Shown in pieces: positions 8,697-16,408 of a DNA stretch of 64,000 nt (position 1 is its first letter; every line of letters begins with the position of its first letter). The DNA is from Sphingobacteriales bacterium (GTDB lineage Bacteria > Bacteroidota > Bacteroidia > Chitinophagales > Chitinophagaceae). The position numbers and the translations under genes were made by a program. Under the pieces are notes generated by a model. The model made no database searches, was not told the origin of the DNA, and saw only the letters and a program-made list of their open reading frames with translations. Where the stretch lies: the NCBI GenBank assembly GCA_016219985.1, contig JACRJO010000022.1, forward strand, positions 124,001 through 188,000. Reading direction: 5' to 3'.

Positions 8697-11600
8697 CTAT
8701 TCCTTTATAAACTTATCCTGGCTGACCAGGGTACCATCGGTACTGCTGACCCGCAGCAGGTAGATACCGCCTGTCAGCTTACTAACATCGAGGGACAGGT
8801 TATTTTCAATTTCTTTCAGCAGCATAACCCGCTGACCGCTGATATTAAATATCTCGATCACTTTTTGTTTGTCGAAATTGGCCACATACACGGATAAGCG
8901 CTGGCGGGCCGGGTTGGGGAACAGGGCCAGTACCGGTTTTTCCATTCCAGTATTCACTGTACTTCCGCCGGCAGCGGTAGCCGTTCCGAGGGCCACCCGC
9001 AGGGTATAACACTGGGTGGCATTATTGGCATTCAGGTATCCATATACCCTGATATAATAGGTTCCTGCCGTATAGGTTCTGGAAATGGTTTCTGCGGTAG
9101 TACCTCCGTTCTGAGAAATCGCCAGCTGCGTGGTCCCGTTACTGCTGTATAAACGGATATCATAGTCGCCGGGCAGGGTGGTCAGCGTAATCGTGGCCGT
9201 CCCGCCGGTTGTGATCACAAATTTATAATAGTCATTGTCACCGCTCGGGCTAATCAATCCTTTTACATCTGTATTAAAGGGAATAGTTGCGGCACCACTG
9301 GCCGTTCCGTTGGTGGAAACATCCAGGGGACCGGGACAGGTAACCACCGCGGTAGTGGTAAACTGCGCCTGCGCGTAGGCCCCGGTTGCGCCGGTACAAT
9401 TCGCCCTCACCCTCCAGTCGTACAGCGTACCTGCCGATAAACCACCCAGGTTAACGGAAATAGCGGTAGTACCTGTTGCGGCATTGGTCCAGGTTCCGGA
9501 AGCAGCCGGTTTATAATCTACATCGTAATTCAATGCACCGCTCAATGCGGTCCAGCTGACCGTAGCTGCCGATGTGCTGATAGCAGAAGAAGTTAAACCT
9601 GCCACTGTTCCGCAAGTGGGGACCGATGACAGGGTGGTGAATTGAGCCGCTGTATAAGCGCCCGTGGCACCAGTGCAATTCGCTCTCACCCTCCAGTCAT
9701 ACAAACTGTTTTCGGTCAACCCGGCCAGGTTGACCGATGTAGCAGCGGTGGCTGTAGCTGCATTGGTCCAGGTGCCGGAAGAGGCCAGTTTATAATCCAC
9801 ATCATAGTTCAGGGCGCCGCCCAATGCAGTCCAGCTGATCGTTGCACCGGTGGTGCTGACAGAAGAAGAAGCTAAACCCGATACCGTTCCGCAACCGGGT
9901 GCGGCGCTGAGTGTAGTGGTGAACAATCCCCTGCCATGTGTGGCCGCTGCGAGGGTCTGATCACTGCTCCGGTACTGCAGCATATCGGTTCTTACATTGG
10001 GGAAACCGGTCTCCGGATCCCACAAGGTGGAAGCGCCATTGATCAGTTCGGTTTGCCAGACACCGGTTTCGGTGGCAATGATCGCTTTTGTATTATCGCC
10101 CGGGTAGAACATGGCCCAGCGTACCGGCATATCCGGCAGGTTACCATCGATAGCCGTCCAGGTGCTGCCGCCGTTATTCGTTACCCACAGGTTATTGATC
10201 CCGTAATTGGAAAAGGAAACAATGATATTGTTTTCATCCGTACCCAGTTCCACGCAGGAAATATTGGTTCCGGAGGTTTGCATACCGGCGGAAATAATAC
10301 TGGTGAATGTGGGGGTGGCATTGGCATTGGTGGCCCTGATCAGCCGGGGCAATAAACCACTGCCCCCGCCGCCAAAGAATACGGTGTTATTGGTATACGG
10401 AGAAACTTTCACGGCAGAAACGGTAGTGGAACTCAGCGCCGTCATACTGACCGAGGTGAAGGTCGCACCCGATTGCGGGTTATTCCAGCGTACAAAGGCA
10501 TTGGCCGCCCCGCTGCAGTACATGATATTGTTCACATCATCATAATCCGTCGGGTTGATAAAGCGACCGGCCGTGCTTGAAAAATTCACAGAGGTCCAGG
10601 AAGAACCCCCATTGGTACTCCTGCGGTACTGGTTGTAGACATAAGCGCCCCATTGGAACAGTGGCTGGTTCTGGTCAATATGCACAAAAGCGCCGTCCCC
10701 TCCCGTCACTTCCACAGAACTTCCAAGCCCCGCACTGTTTAACTGGTGCACCCCGTTGTCCTGGGCGCCTGCCAGGAAATAATTCGTGCTGCTGGGGTGG
10801 ATGGCCACAGCGTAAAATTGTTTGAGACGGAGGCCTGTATTCCTGTCGGTAAAACTGGTTCCTCCATTGGTGGAAATATGCACACCGCCATCACTGCCCA
10901 CCAGTACCTGGTTATTGCTGTTCCAGGTAATGATCTGCTGGTCCGCATGCACATATTGCCCGGTCGTACCCACCCATTCAGAGATCTTGGTCCAGGTACT
11001 GCCGCCATTGGTGGTTTTATAACAATCGAGGCTGCCGACAATTACATTATTGGCATTGTTGGGGTCAATCGCCGCAGCCATACAATACCAGGCCTGGCCG
11101 CTGGTAAAGGCCGGTGTGGTGCCGGTGGCAGCCCAACTGACACCCCCATTGGTTGATTTGTAAATAGTGGTTACACCCCAGGCAGAATTGGAGGGCAGGG
11201 CAAATATAGTATTCCCGCTGCAGGCCAGTTCCACATTGTACTGGGCGGTAAACGGAACCGTCGTGGAGGACCAGGTAGTGGAAGTCACTGTGGCCGGGTT
11301 ATCGGTATACCGGTAACCGGAACTGGCAGCCGCTGTATTATAATAGCCGCATACAATGTGCAGGCGGCCGGTACTGCTCAGTTCCATATCAGGTACGCGG
11401 GCATCCAGCCCGGAAGGTGTGATATTGGCCCAGGTGGCGGTGGATTTGGTATATCGCTGCACTCCCTGGGTATTGGAAATGGAATTGCAGCTCACATATA
11501 AATTACCGCTGGCGTCACAGACCACCTTACTCACATTCCACAGGTTCGCGGATCCCGGCATCAGCGACCAGGTGATCCCATGGTCGGTACTTCTCCAGAG

Positions 11601-12164
11601 ACCGGCACCCCGTACGGCATCTGCATTGATCGCTTTTTCACCAGTACCAAAATACATGATATTAAAGTCGGTGGGATCCTGGCAAATGCTGGCCACCGCC
11701 AGGTTCCCGAGAAAATCATTGACGGGTGTCCAGGTGGCGGGGCTCAATGTAATATCGGTGGTTTTCCAGAGTCCGCCATCAATGCCTCCCACCCAAACTG
11801 TTTTCCGGGTGGCATCGGCCAGGTCCTCCCAGATGGCCCTGACCCTTCCGGAAGTAACTCCGTTACCGGGCCTTGTATTCCCGTTACTGGGTCCCGTAGC
11901 ATCGCTGTTCGGTCCTCTTTCTGTCCAGGTAAATAAAGGAGCGCGGCCGGCCAGTTGCTGCAACCGCTGCTGCCGCTGTGCATAGGCTTCCACTAACCGT
12001 CCCCTGGGAACAATGCCCAGCGCAGGGTCCTTGGTTATATTGATTTCATGTTGCAACCGGGCCGAGATACCCGGTCCCTGTTCCTGCACCCTTTCCACCT
12101 GGGCAACAAGAACTCCGTTTATTGCCAGCATGACAATAAACAAAGAAGTGAGTTTCTTACACAT
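8697..12164 (-). CDS. Giant secreted T9SS cargo protein: BNR/sortilin-like propeller, two Fn3, PPC, sorting domain
   Basis: 1155 residues. Signal peptide 1-21; residues about 90-740 are a series of beta-propeller repeats with Asp-box-like S-T-N-G-G-x-S/T-W motifs (sialidase/sortilin-type, non-catalytic here as far as I can see). Two nearly identical fibronectin type III domains follow (about 760-850 and 850-940), then a PPC-like beta domain (about 950-1060). A T9SS type A sorting domain ends the protein (ALFPNPARQRLSV to VSQDKFIKE). Expected location is the cell surface or medium through the outer membrane. Followed by a strong terminator, so monocistronic. Confidence 0.9.
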   Translation of the reverse strand: MCKKLTSLFIVMLAINGVLVAQVERVQEQGPGISARLQHEINITKDPALGIVPRGRLVEAYAQRQQRLQQLAGRAPLFTWTERGPNSDATGPSNGNTRPGNGVTSGRVRAIWEDLADATRKTVWVGGIDGGLWKTTDITLSPATWTPVNDFLGNLAVASICQDPTDFNIMYFGTGEKAINADAVRGAGLWRSTDHGITWSLMPGSANLWNVSKVVCDASGNLYVSCNSISNTQGVQRYTKSTATWANITPSGLDARVPDMELSSTGRLHIVCGYYNTAAASSGYRYTDNPATVTSTTWSSTTVPFTAQYNVELACSGNTIFALPSNSAWGVTTIYKSTNGGVSWAATGTTPAFTSGQAWYCMAAAIDPNNANNVIVGSLDCYKTTNGGSTWTKISEWVGTTGQYVHADQQIITWNSNNQVLVGSDGGVHISTNGGTSFTDRNTGLRLKQFYAVAIHPSSTNYFLAGAQDNGVHQLNSAGLGSSVEVTGGDGAFVHIDQNQPLFQWGAYVYNQYRRSTNGGSSWTSVNFSSTAGRFINPTDYDDVNNIMYCSGAANAFVRWNNPQSGATFTSVSMTALSSTTVSAVKVSPYTNNTVFFGGGGSGLLPRLIRATNANATPTFTSIISAGMQTSGTNISCVELGTDENNIIVSFSNYGINNLWVTNNGGSTWTAIDGNLPDMPVRWAMFYPGDNTKAIIATETGVWQTELINGASTLWDPETGFPNVRTDMLQYRSSDQTLAAATHGRGLFTTTLSAAPGCGTVSGLASSSVSTTGATISWTALGGALNYDVDYKLASSGTWTNAATATAATSVNLAGLTENSLYDWRVRANCTGATGAYTAAQFTTLSSVPTCGTVAGLTSSAISTSAATVSWTALSGALNYDVDYKPAASGTWTNAATGTTAISVNLGGLSAGTLYDWRVRANCTGATGAYAQAQFTTTAVVTCPGPLDVSTNGTASGAATIPFNTDVKGLISPSGDNDYYKFVITTGGTATITLTTLPGDYDIRLYSSNGTTQLAISQNGGTTAETISRTYTAGTYYIRVYGYLNANNATQCYTLRVALGTATAAGGSTVNTGMEKPVLALFPNPARQRLSVYVANFDKQKVIEIFNISGQRVMLLKEIENNLSLDVSKLTGGIYLLRVSSTDGTLVSQDKFIKE

Positions 12165-12520
12165 AAATTGGTTTTGGTTTTGGTAAAACGAAAATGTAAT
12201 ATATCATTTTTTTATCACCCGATGAATAGCAGGGAAGCGATTTTTCCGGGACGGGTAAAATTCCGGTGCATCATTTCCGGGTTTCCGGCCCTGGCTTCGT
12301 ATATACTTCAGCGATAGTCCCGTAAATTTCGGAAACAAGGGTTCTCGTTGTACCGGGGTACAAAACCATACAGGAAATAAACGGGGCGCCGGCCGGGGAC
12401 CTGACCGGGGACCGGTTAATGGTCACAACATCAAAAAACGGGCCCGGGTCCCTGTTGACAAATATCAACCGGCCATTCCCGGCAGATTTGTACATTGGGG
12501 CTACCACCAATTCCCTTTTT
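12165..12520. other. Divergent intergenic region, 356 nt
   Basis: Separates the divergent T9SS cargo and START-domain genes, so both promoters should be here. The first 60 nt next to the cargo gene are AT-rich. The rest is GC-rich and holds no convincing gene, clear consensus promoter or repeat array. Confidence 0.5.
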
Positions 12521-13123
12521 ATGAAATGGCTCCTTTTTTTTGCCTGTTCGGCCTTGTTCTGCCATTCCGTTATGGCCCAGTATAACTGGAAACTGGAAAA
12601 AGACAAGAACGGGATAAAAGTCTATCTCTCCGGGGTGAAGGGGTCTTCTTTTAAAGCCGCGAAGGTGGAATGCAATATTACCGGAACCTACAATAAACTG
12701 ATCGCCCTGCTGACCAATGTACCACATTTCACTGACTGGATCTATCATAATAAACTCAGTCGTGTGCTGAAGCGGATCAGCCCCTATGATTTTATTTATT
12801 ATACCGAAACATCTATGCCCTGGCCCATGTCGAACCGGGATGCCGTGATCCATGTTCAGATCCGGACCGACAGTTTGCCCCGGTTCATGACCATTACCGG
12901 TACCGGCGAACCCCGCTATATCCCCGAAGAATCCGGTAAGGTACGGGTGCCGTATTATAAGGCGGTTTGGAAGGTTACCATGCCCACGGCACAAACCCTC
13001 GCGGTTACTTATATCGTGGAGCTGGATCCCGGTGGCAGTATTCCCGCCTGGATCGCCAATATGTTTGCAGAGAAAGGGCCGTATGAAAGTTTCAGCAACC
13101 TGGAGGAGGAACTTAATAAATAA
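12521..13123 (+). CDS. START-domain exported protein
   Basis: 200 residues starting at MKWLLFFACS, a signal peptide ending near VMAQ. The rest matches the SRPBCC/START lipid-binding fold: NWKLEKDKNGIKVY at the start, a VPHFTDWIYH segment, MPWPMSNRDAV, and GGSIPAWIANMF near the end, as in StAR-related bacterial proteins. It may bind a hydrophobic ligand in the periplasm. An upstream in-frame start at 12419 adds residues that hide the signal peptide, so I reject it. The next gene begins 28 nt downstream. Confidence 0.85.
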   Translation: MKWLLFFACSALFCHSVMAQYNWKLEKDKNGIKVYLSGVKGSSFKAAKVECNITGTYNKLIALLTNVPHFTDWIYHNKLSRVLKRISPYDFIYYTETSMPWPMSNRDAVIHVQIRTDSLPRFMTITGTGEPRYIPEESGKVRVPYYKAVWKVTMPTAQTLAVTYIVELDPGGSIPAWIANMFAEKGPYESFSNLEEELNK

Positions 13124-13151
13124 GCAGCCGGATTCCACTTATATTTATGCC

Positions 13152-13841
13152 ATGAACCGGATGGACCGCCTGCTCGGCATTCTCACTTTACTGCAGTCAA
13201 GAAAATATGTGCCGGCCGAAAAAATTGCGGACAAATTTTCGATCAGTGTCCGTACGGTGTACCGCGATATCAAGGCCTTGGGGGAACTGGGCATCCCGGT
13301 AAGTTTTGAAGCGCCCAAAGGCTATTTTGTGGTGCAGGGCTATTTCCTCCCCCCGGTCTCTTTCAGCACCGAGGAAGCCAATACACTTTTGCTGATCGAA
13401 GTACTGGTAAATGGATTTACTGACCAGTCCGTACAAAAACATTATGCCAGCGCCCTGGATAAGATCCGGTCTGTGCTGAGGGGGCACCAGAAGGAAAAAC
13501 TGGAACTCCTGAATGAAAAGATCCGGTTGCAGAAACCCGCCTGGCTCAACCTGAATTTTGAATACCTCCCGGCCCTGCAAAATGCCATCGCAGCCAAAAC
13601 CATCCTTGAACTGGAGTATATCAACCAGAAGGAAGAGGTCAGCAAACGCAAAACCGAACCGGTGGGACTGATTTTCTATGCATTTAACTGGCACCTGATC
13701 GCCTGGTGCCATACCCGGCGGGATTACCGCGATTTCAGGGTTTCCCGGATCAGGAAGATTACGGATACCGGTCTTCCCTTCAAAAAAACTTCCCATATCG
13801 ACCTGAACGAATACATGAAACAATTACCCGTGGATTATTAA
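13152..13841 (+). CDS. YafY-family transcriptional regulator (HTH + WYL)
   Basis: 229 residues starting at MNRMDRLLGIL. The N-terminal winged helix (1-60) has the DeoR/YafY signature: AEKIADKFSISVRTVYRDIKAL. The C-terminal WYL domain (about 135-215) includes the ELEYI, KTEPVGLIFY and WHLIAWC segments and the RDFRVSRI basic patch. WYL proteins sense small ligands or nucleic acid. The adjacent DinB gene, 66 nt downstream on the same strand, is a common partner and a plausible target. Confidence 0.9.
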   Translation: MNRMDRLLGILTLLQSRKYVPAEKIADKFSISVRTVYRDIKALGELGIPVSFEAPKGYFVVQGYFLPPVSFSTEEANTLLLIEVLVNGFTDQSVQKHYASALDKIRSVLRGHQKEKLELLNEKIRLQKPAWLNLNFEYLPALQNAIAAKTILELEYINQKEEVSKRKTEPVGLIFYAFNWHLIAWCHTRRDYRDFRVSRIRKITDTGLPFKKTSHIDLNEYMKQLPVDY

Positions 13842-13907
13842 TTTTTTTCCGGCTGCCATAGGGCTGTCAGTGGGCTGTCGTTTTTTTGTGTTCTAAAATC
13901 AATCAAC

Positions 13908-14408
13908 ATGACATTTACTGAGTCCTTATTGCAAGAAATGGAAAGAGAATCCGCAACCACCCGGAAAATGCTGGAGCGGGTACCGGCAGACAAGTATGAC
14001 TGGAAACCCCACGAAAAAAGTATGAGCCTGCGCCAGTTAGCCACCCATGTGGCAGAAGTACCCGGCTGGACCCCGACCGTGCTGAACACAACAGAAATGG
14101 ATTTTGCCAAGATGGAATACAATCCCCATCCCGTGAACAGTCCCGCGGACCTGATCCAGTATTTTGAAACCTCCTTAGATAAAGGAAAAATGGCCCTCGC
14201 TGCTGCCAATGACAACCAGTTGCTGAACGAGACCTGGACCATGCGCAACGGGGATACGATCCTTGCAAAGGATTCAAAACTGGATACCCTCCGTGGCTGT
14301 TTCTGCCAGGTAGTGCATCACCGGGCCCAGTTGGGTGTGTACCTGCGCCTGCTGAATGTCCCCATTCCGGGCAGCTATGGCCCCAGTGCAGATGATGCAA
14401 GCTTTTAA
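13908..14408 (+). CDS. DinB-family metal-binding protein
   Basis: 166 residues forming the four-helix DinB/YfiT fold: LRQLATHVAEVPGW supplies the first metal-binding His, and QVVHHRAQLGVYLRLL supplies two more near the C-terminus. DinB proteins include thiol transferases (bacillithiol and mycothiol S-transferases) and stress proteins. The specific reaction cannot be read from the sequence. It ends with a strong terminator and probably forms a unit with the WYL regulator. Confidence 0.88.
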   Translation: MTFTESLLQEMERESATTRKMLERVPADKYDWKPHEKSMSLRQLATHVAEVPGWTPTVLNTTEMDFAKMEYNPHPVNSPADLIQYFETSLDKGKMALAAANDNQLLNETWTMRNGDTILAKDSKLDTLRGCFCQVVHHRAQLGVYLRLLNVPIPGSYGPSADDASF

Positions 14409-14418
14409 TTATTTACCT

Positions 14419-14446
14419 GTTCCGGCCCCGGCCGGAACTTTCTTTT
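14419..14446 (+). terminator. Rho-independent terminator after the DinB gene
   Basis: A perfect 9-bp stem (14419-14427 with 14430-14438) with a very tight 2-nt loop and a T-rich tail; it starts 11 nt after the stop. Confidence 0.8.
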
Positions 14447-14590
14447 ATAACAGAACCGATACACAGGTAAGCAATTAAAGCCAGGTTATGTTATGCTTAA
14501 TATGTCGCTTTCAGGGATTACAGTGAGCGTTAATATCCGGAGTTAGTCATTGAACCACCGGCCTCCCCGCTGTAGCAGTAACGAGGCAGG

Positions 14591-14618
14591 CTCGTAGCTC
14601 ATAGCTCAAAGCTAATTG
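14591..14618 (-). repeat. Heptanucleotide array (4 units)
   Basis: Four in-phase 7-nt units of the CTCRTAG type on the plus strand. On the minus strand they read as the GAGCTRY family and lie 12 nt after the stop of the GyrI-like gene. A short GC-rich CGAGGCAGG segment adjoins. Confidence 0.6.
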
Positions 14619-14630
14619 TGGATCAGAATT

Positions 14631-15254
14631 TTATTTTACCGGTTCAATCAGAATCGTCTTCAGCCGGTCCGCAGGTGTTTTCCTGAAATCTGATAAATAA
14701 ATTTCATGATGCAGCCCGTTACGGACAAGGCCCCGTTCTTCCATAAAATCCTGTACCCGTTGCAGCGTTTCGGGTTCAGTGGCAAAAGGACCGGTATGCA
14801 GCACACGGACCACATGGCCTTCCTCCAGCACCAGCCATTCAATCATGGTTGCTCTTTCCATTTTTTTGGCAGCTATAACTTTTGCTTTGGCCATGGCCAT
14901 TGTTTCTTCCCGTACAAATGCGGGCATCCGGATCAGTAACCGGTATTCCCATTCCTCCCTTGGTATATGCCCCGGCGCAGACGCCATCGTATGCAATCCG
15001 TATTTTTTTTCATCGTACCACCACTGGCCTTCCAGTTTGGGAACCGTAAAATCTTTTTGTTGCCCTTTGCAATGCGCTTTGATCGTATAGGCAACCGTGT
15101 ATAATGCAGCCACATTTTCTGCGAATGCCGGGCCGGATGGATCGCCTTTGCCCGATACGGAAATATACGATACCGGGCCGGTCCGGCCCAGTACGGGTTG
15201 CACCGTGGCGCTGTAATAAGCCTTATACTGCTTCAACAGGTCTGTCTTTTCCAT
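14631..15254 (-). CDS. GyrI-like small-molecule-binding protein
   Basis: 207 residues with no export signal. The sequence matches the GyrI-like domain family: PVSYISVSGKGDP near residue 27, the KLEGQWWYDE segment, EWEYRLLIRMP, and the effector-domain glutamate in LVLEEGHVVRVLHTGPF. Such domains are the drug-binding half of SOUL/BmrR regulators; as stand-alone proteins they are inferred to bind or hydrolyse small aromatic ligands. No DNA-binding domain is attached. Confidence 0.85.
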   Translation of the reverse strand: MEKTDLLKQYKAYYSATVQPVLGRTGPVSYISVSGKGDPSGPAFAENVAALYTVAYTIKAHCKGQQKDFTVPKLEGQWWYDEKKYGLHTMASAPGHIPREEWEYRLLIRMPAFVREETMAMAKAKVIAAKKMERATMIEWLVLEEGHVVRVLHTGPFATEPETLQRVQDFMEERGLVRNGLHHEIYLSDFRKTPADRLKTILIEPVK

Positions 15255-15805
15255 CTTGTGATTTTTCTACGTACAAATCTACGAAGGGTGGGTGACAGCC
15301 CTATGGCAGTTACCCCGCCGGTACCGGGTTTTCACCATGCAGCATAACCGAACTGCTAAAAAAAACAAGTAGGTCTTTTTCCCCGGAGAATGACCTGCAT
15401 CATCAGCCGGAATGATAAGGGACAGTAAACAGGGAATTGATACAGGTATTTCCTTACCCGCTTTAAAGGTATTTTACGAACCAGTAGTTGAAGCACTACC
15501 AGTAAATGATTGAATAAACTACTTCGTACAAACCCGGGCTGTCCTTACTTTGTACCTGAAAAGCAGCGACCCTCCTGCCGCCACTTTTTACTGAATCCGG
15601 ATCCATGAAAACAAGAAAGAAAAGGTGTCACCGAAAAAAATCCGTACCCGTTGAAAAACCGGAACCCGTTATAAACCCTATCCGTTGAAAAACCAGACCC
15701 GTTATGAAATCCTATCCGTGAAAAAAAATCCAGGAACCCTGTTCATGAAAGCGTCCGTTAATCCGTACCCGGCATGAAAATCATCCACCCTTAAAAACCA
15801 TCGTT
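15255..15805. other. Long leader region, 551 nt, with tandem repeats and mini-ORFs
   Basis: No standard gene. The right half holds a tandem repeat (15648-15750) and four ATGAAA mini-ORFs: 27 codons at 15605-15688, 5 at 15704-15721, 10 at 15745-15777 and 6 at 15774-15794. The last two overlap as ATGA. A possible promoter core TTACTTTG lies near 15545. The left half (15255-15500) shows nothing definite. Confidence 0.4.
15648..15750 (+). repeat. Tandem imperfect repeat, unit 34 nt, about 3 copies
   Basis: Units begin with CCGTTGAAAAACC at 15648 and 15682, and with CCGTGAAAAAAAATCC at 15716. Each continues with an ACCCGTTAT-like segment. The first two differ at only a few positions; the third is degenerate. 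Confidence 0.6.
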
Positions 15806-16243
15806 ATGGATATCGCAACAGTAAACAACGAAAACAGGCACACGGAAAAACAAGTACCCCTGAAACGGCTGGTAAATGCCCTGATCAATGTCAGACTGCA
15901 CCAGGTAGTGAGAAAAGAAAGTTTTTTCATTAACGAAGTACAGGGCAGTTTACCGCTGAATGCAGACCGCAATGTGGTAACCAACGTACTGGAAAACCTG
16001 TTCCAGAATGTACTCAGTGAAACCGGCAAGAGTTGCATCCGTATTTCTGCCAAGGAATACAGTAATGTACTGCTGATCCATATTTACGACAACCACGAAT
16101 CGGAGTACGGTACGGATAACATTGTATCAGAACGGATCAGGGTTGAGGCTAAAAAAATCGGTGGCTTTGTAGGCGTTACCCGCCGCCAGAAAAACCAGAC
16201 GGTCATTGCATTCAGTTTTCCGAACCTCCCGGCCGCTGCCTGA
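15806..16243 (+). CDS. Stand-alone degenerate HATPase-fold protein
   Basis: 145 residues resembling only the ATP-binding end of a histidine kinase. VVTNVLENLFQNVL is an N-box with its Asn, and VLLIHIYDN aligns where the DxGxG G1 box should be, but the glycines are missing (DNHESEYG). There is no HisKA domain, sensor or membrane segment. The last strand, RRQKNQTVIAFSFP, matches the end of the fold. ATP binding is therefore doubtful; it may be a protein-interaction module. Similar small proteins occur in Chitinophagaceae as I recall. A terminator follows. Confidence 0.7.
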   Translation: MDIATVNNENRHTEKQVPLKRLVNALINVRLHQVVRKESFFINEVQGSLPLNADRNVVTNVLENLFQNVLSETGKSCIRISAKEYSNVLLIHIYDNHESEYGTDNIVSERIRVEAKKIGGFVGVTRRQKNQTVIAFSFPNLPAAA

Positions 16244-16282
16244 ATATTTTTACATAGTGCTTTCATTCCAAACGAACAACAG

Positions 16283-16324
16283 GGGCTGTATCCCGCCTTC
16301 GGCCGGGTACAGCCTCTTCCTTTT
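16283..16324 (+). terminator. Rho-independent terminator after the HATPase-like gene
   Basis: A GC-rich inverted repeat (GGCTGTA... with ...TACAGCC, one bulge) ending in a pyrimidine-rich tail TCTTCCTTTT; about 40 nt after the stop. Confidence 0.65.
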
Positions 16325-16408
16325 AGTTAGCTGCTGAAAAAAGACCGCCCCGGTTTTTTTATAACCGGTTATGGTCCAAAAACGCTTTTCCTTATCTTGT
16401 CCCCCTTT

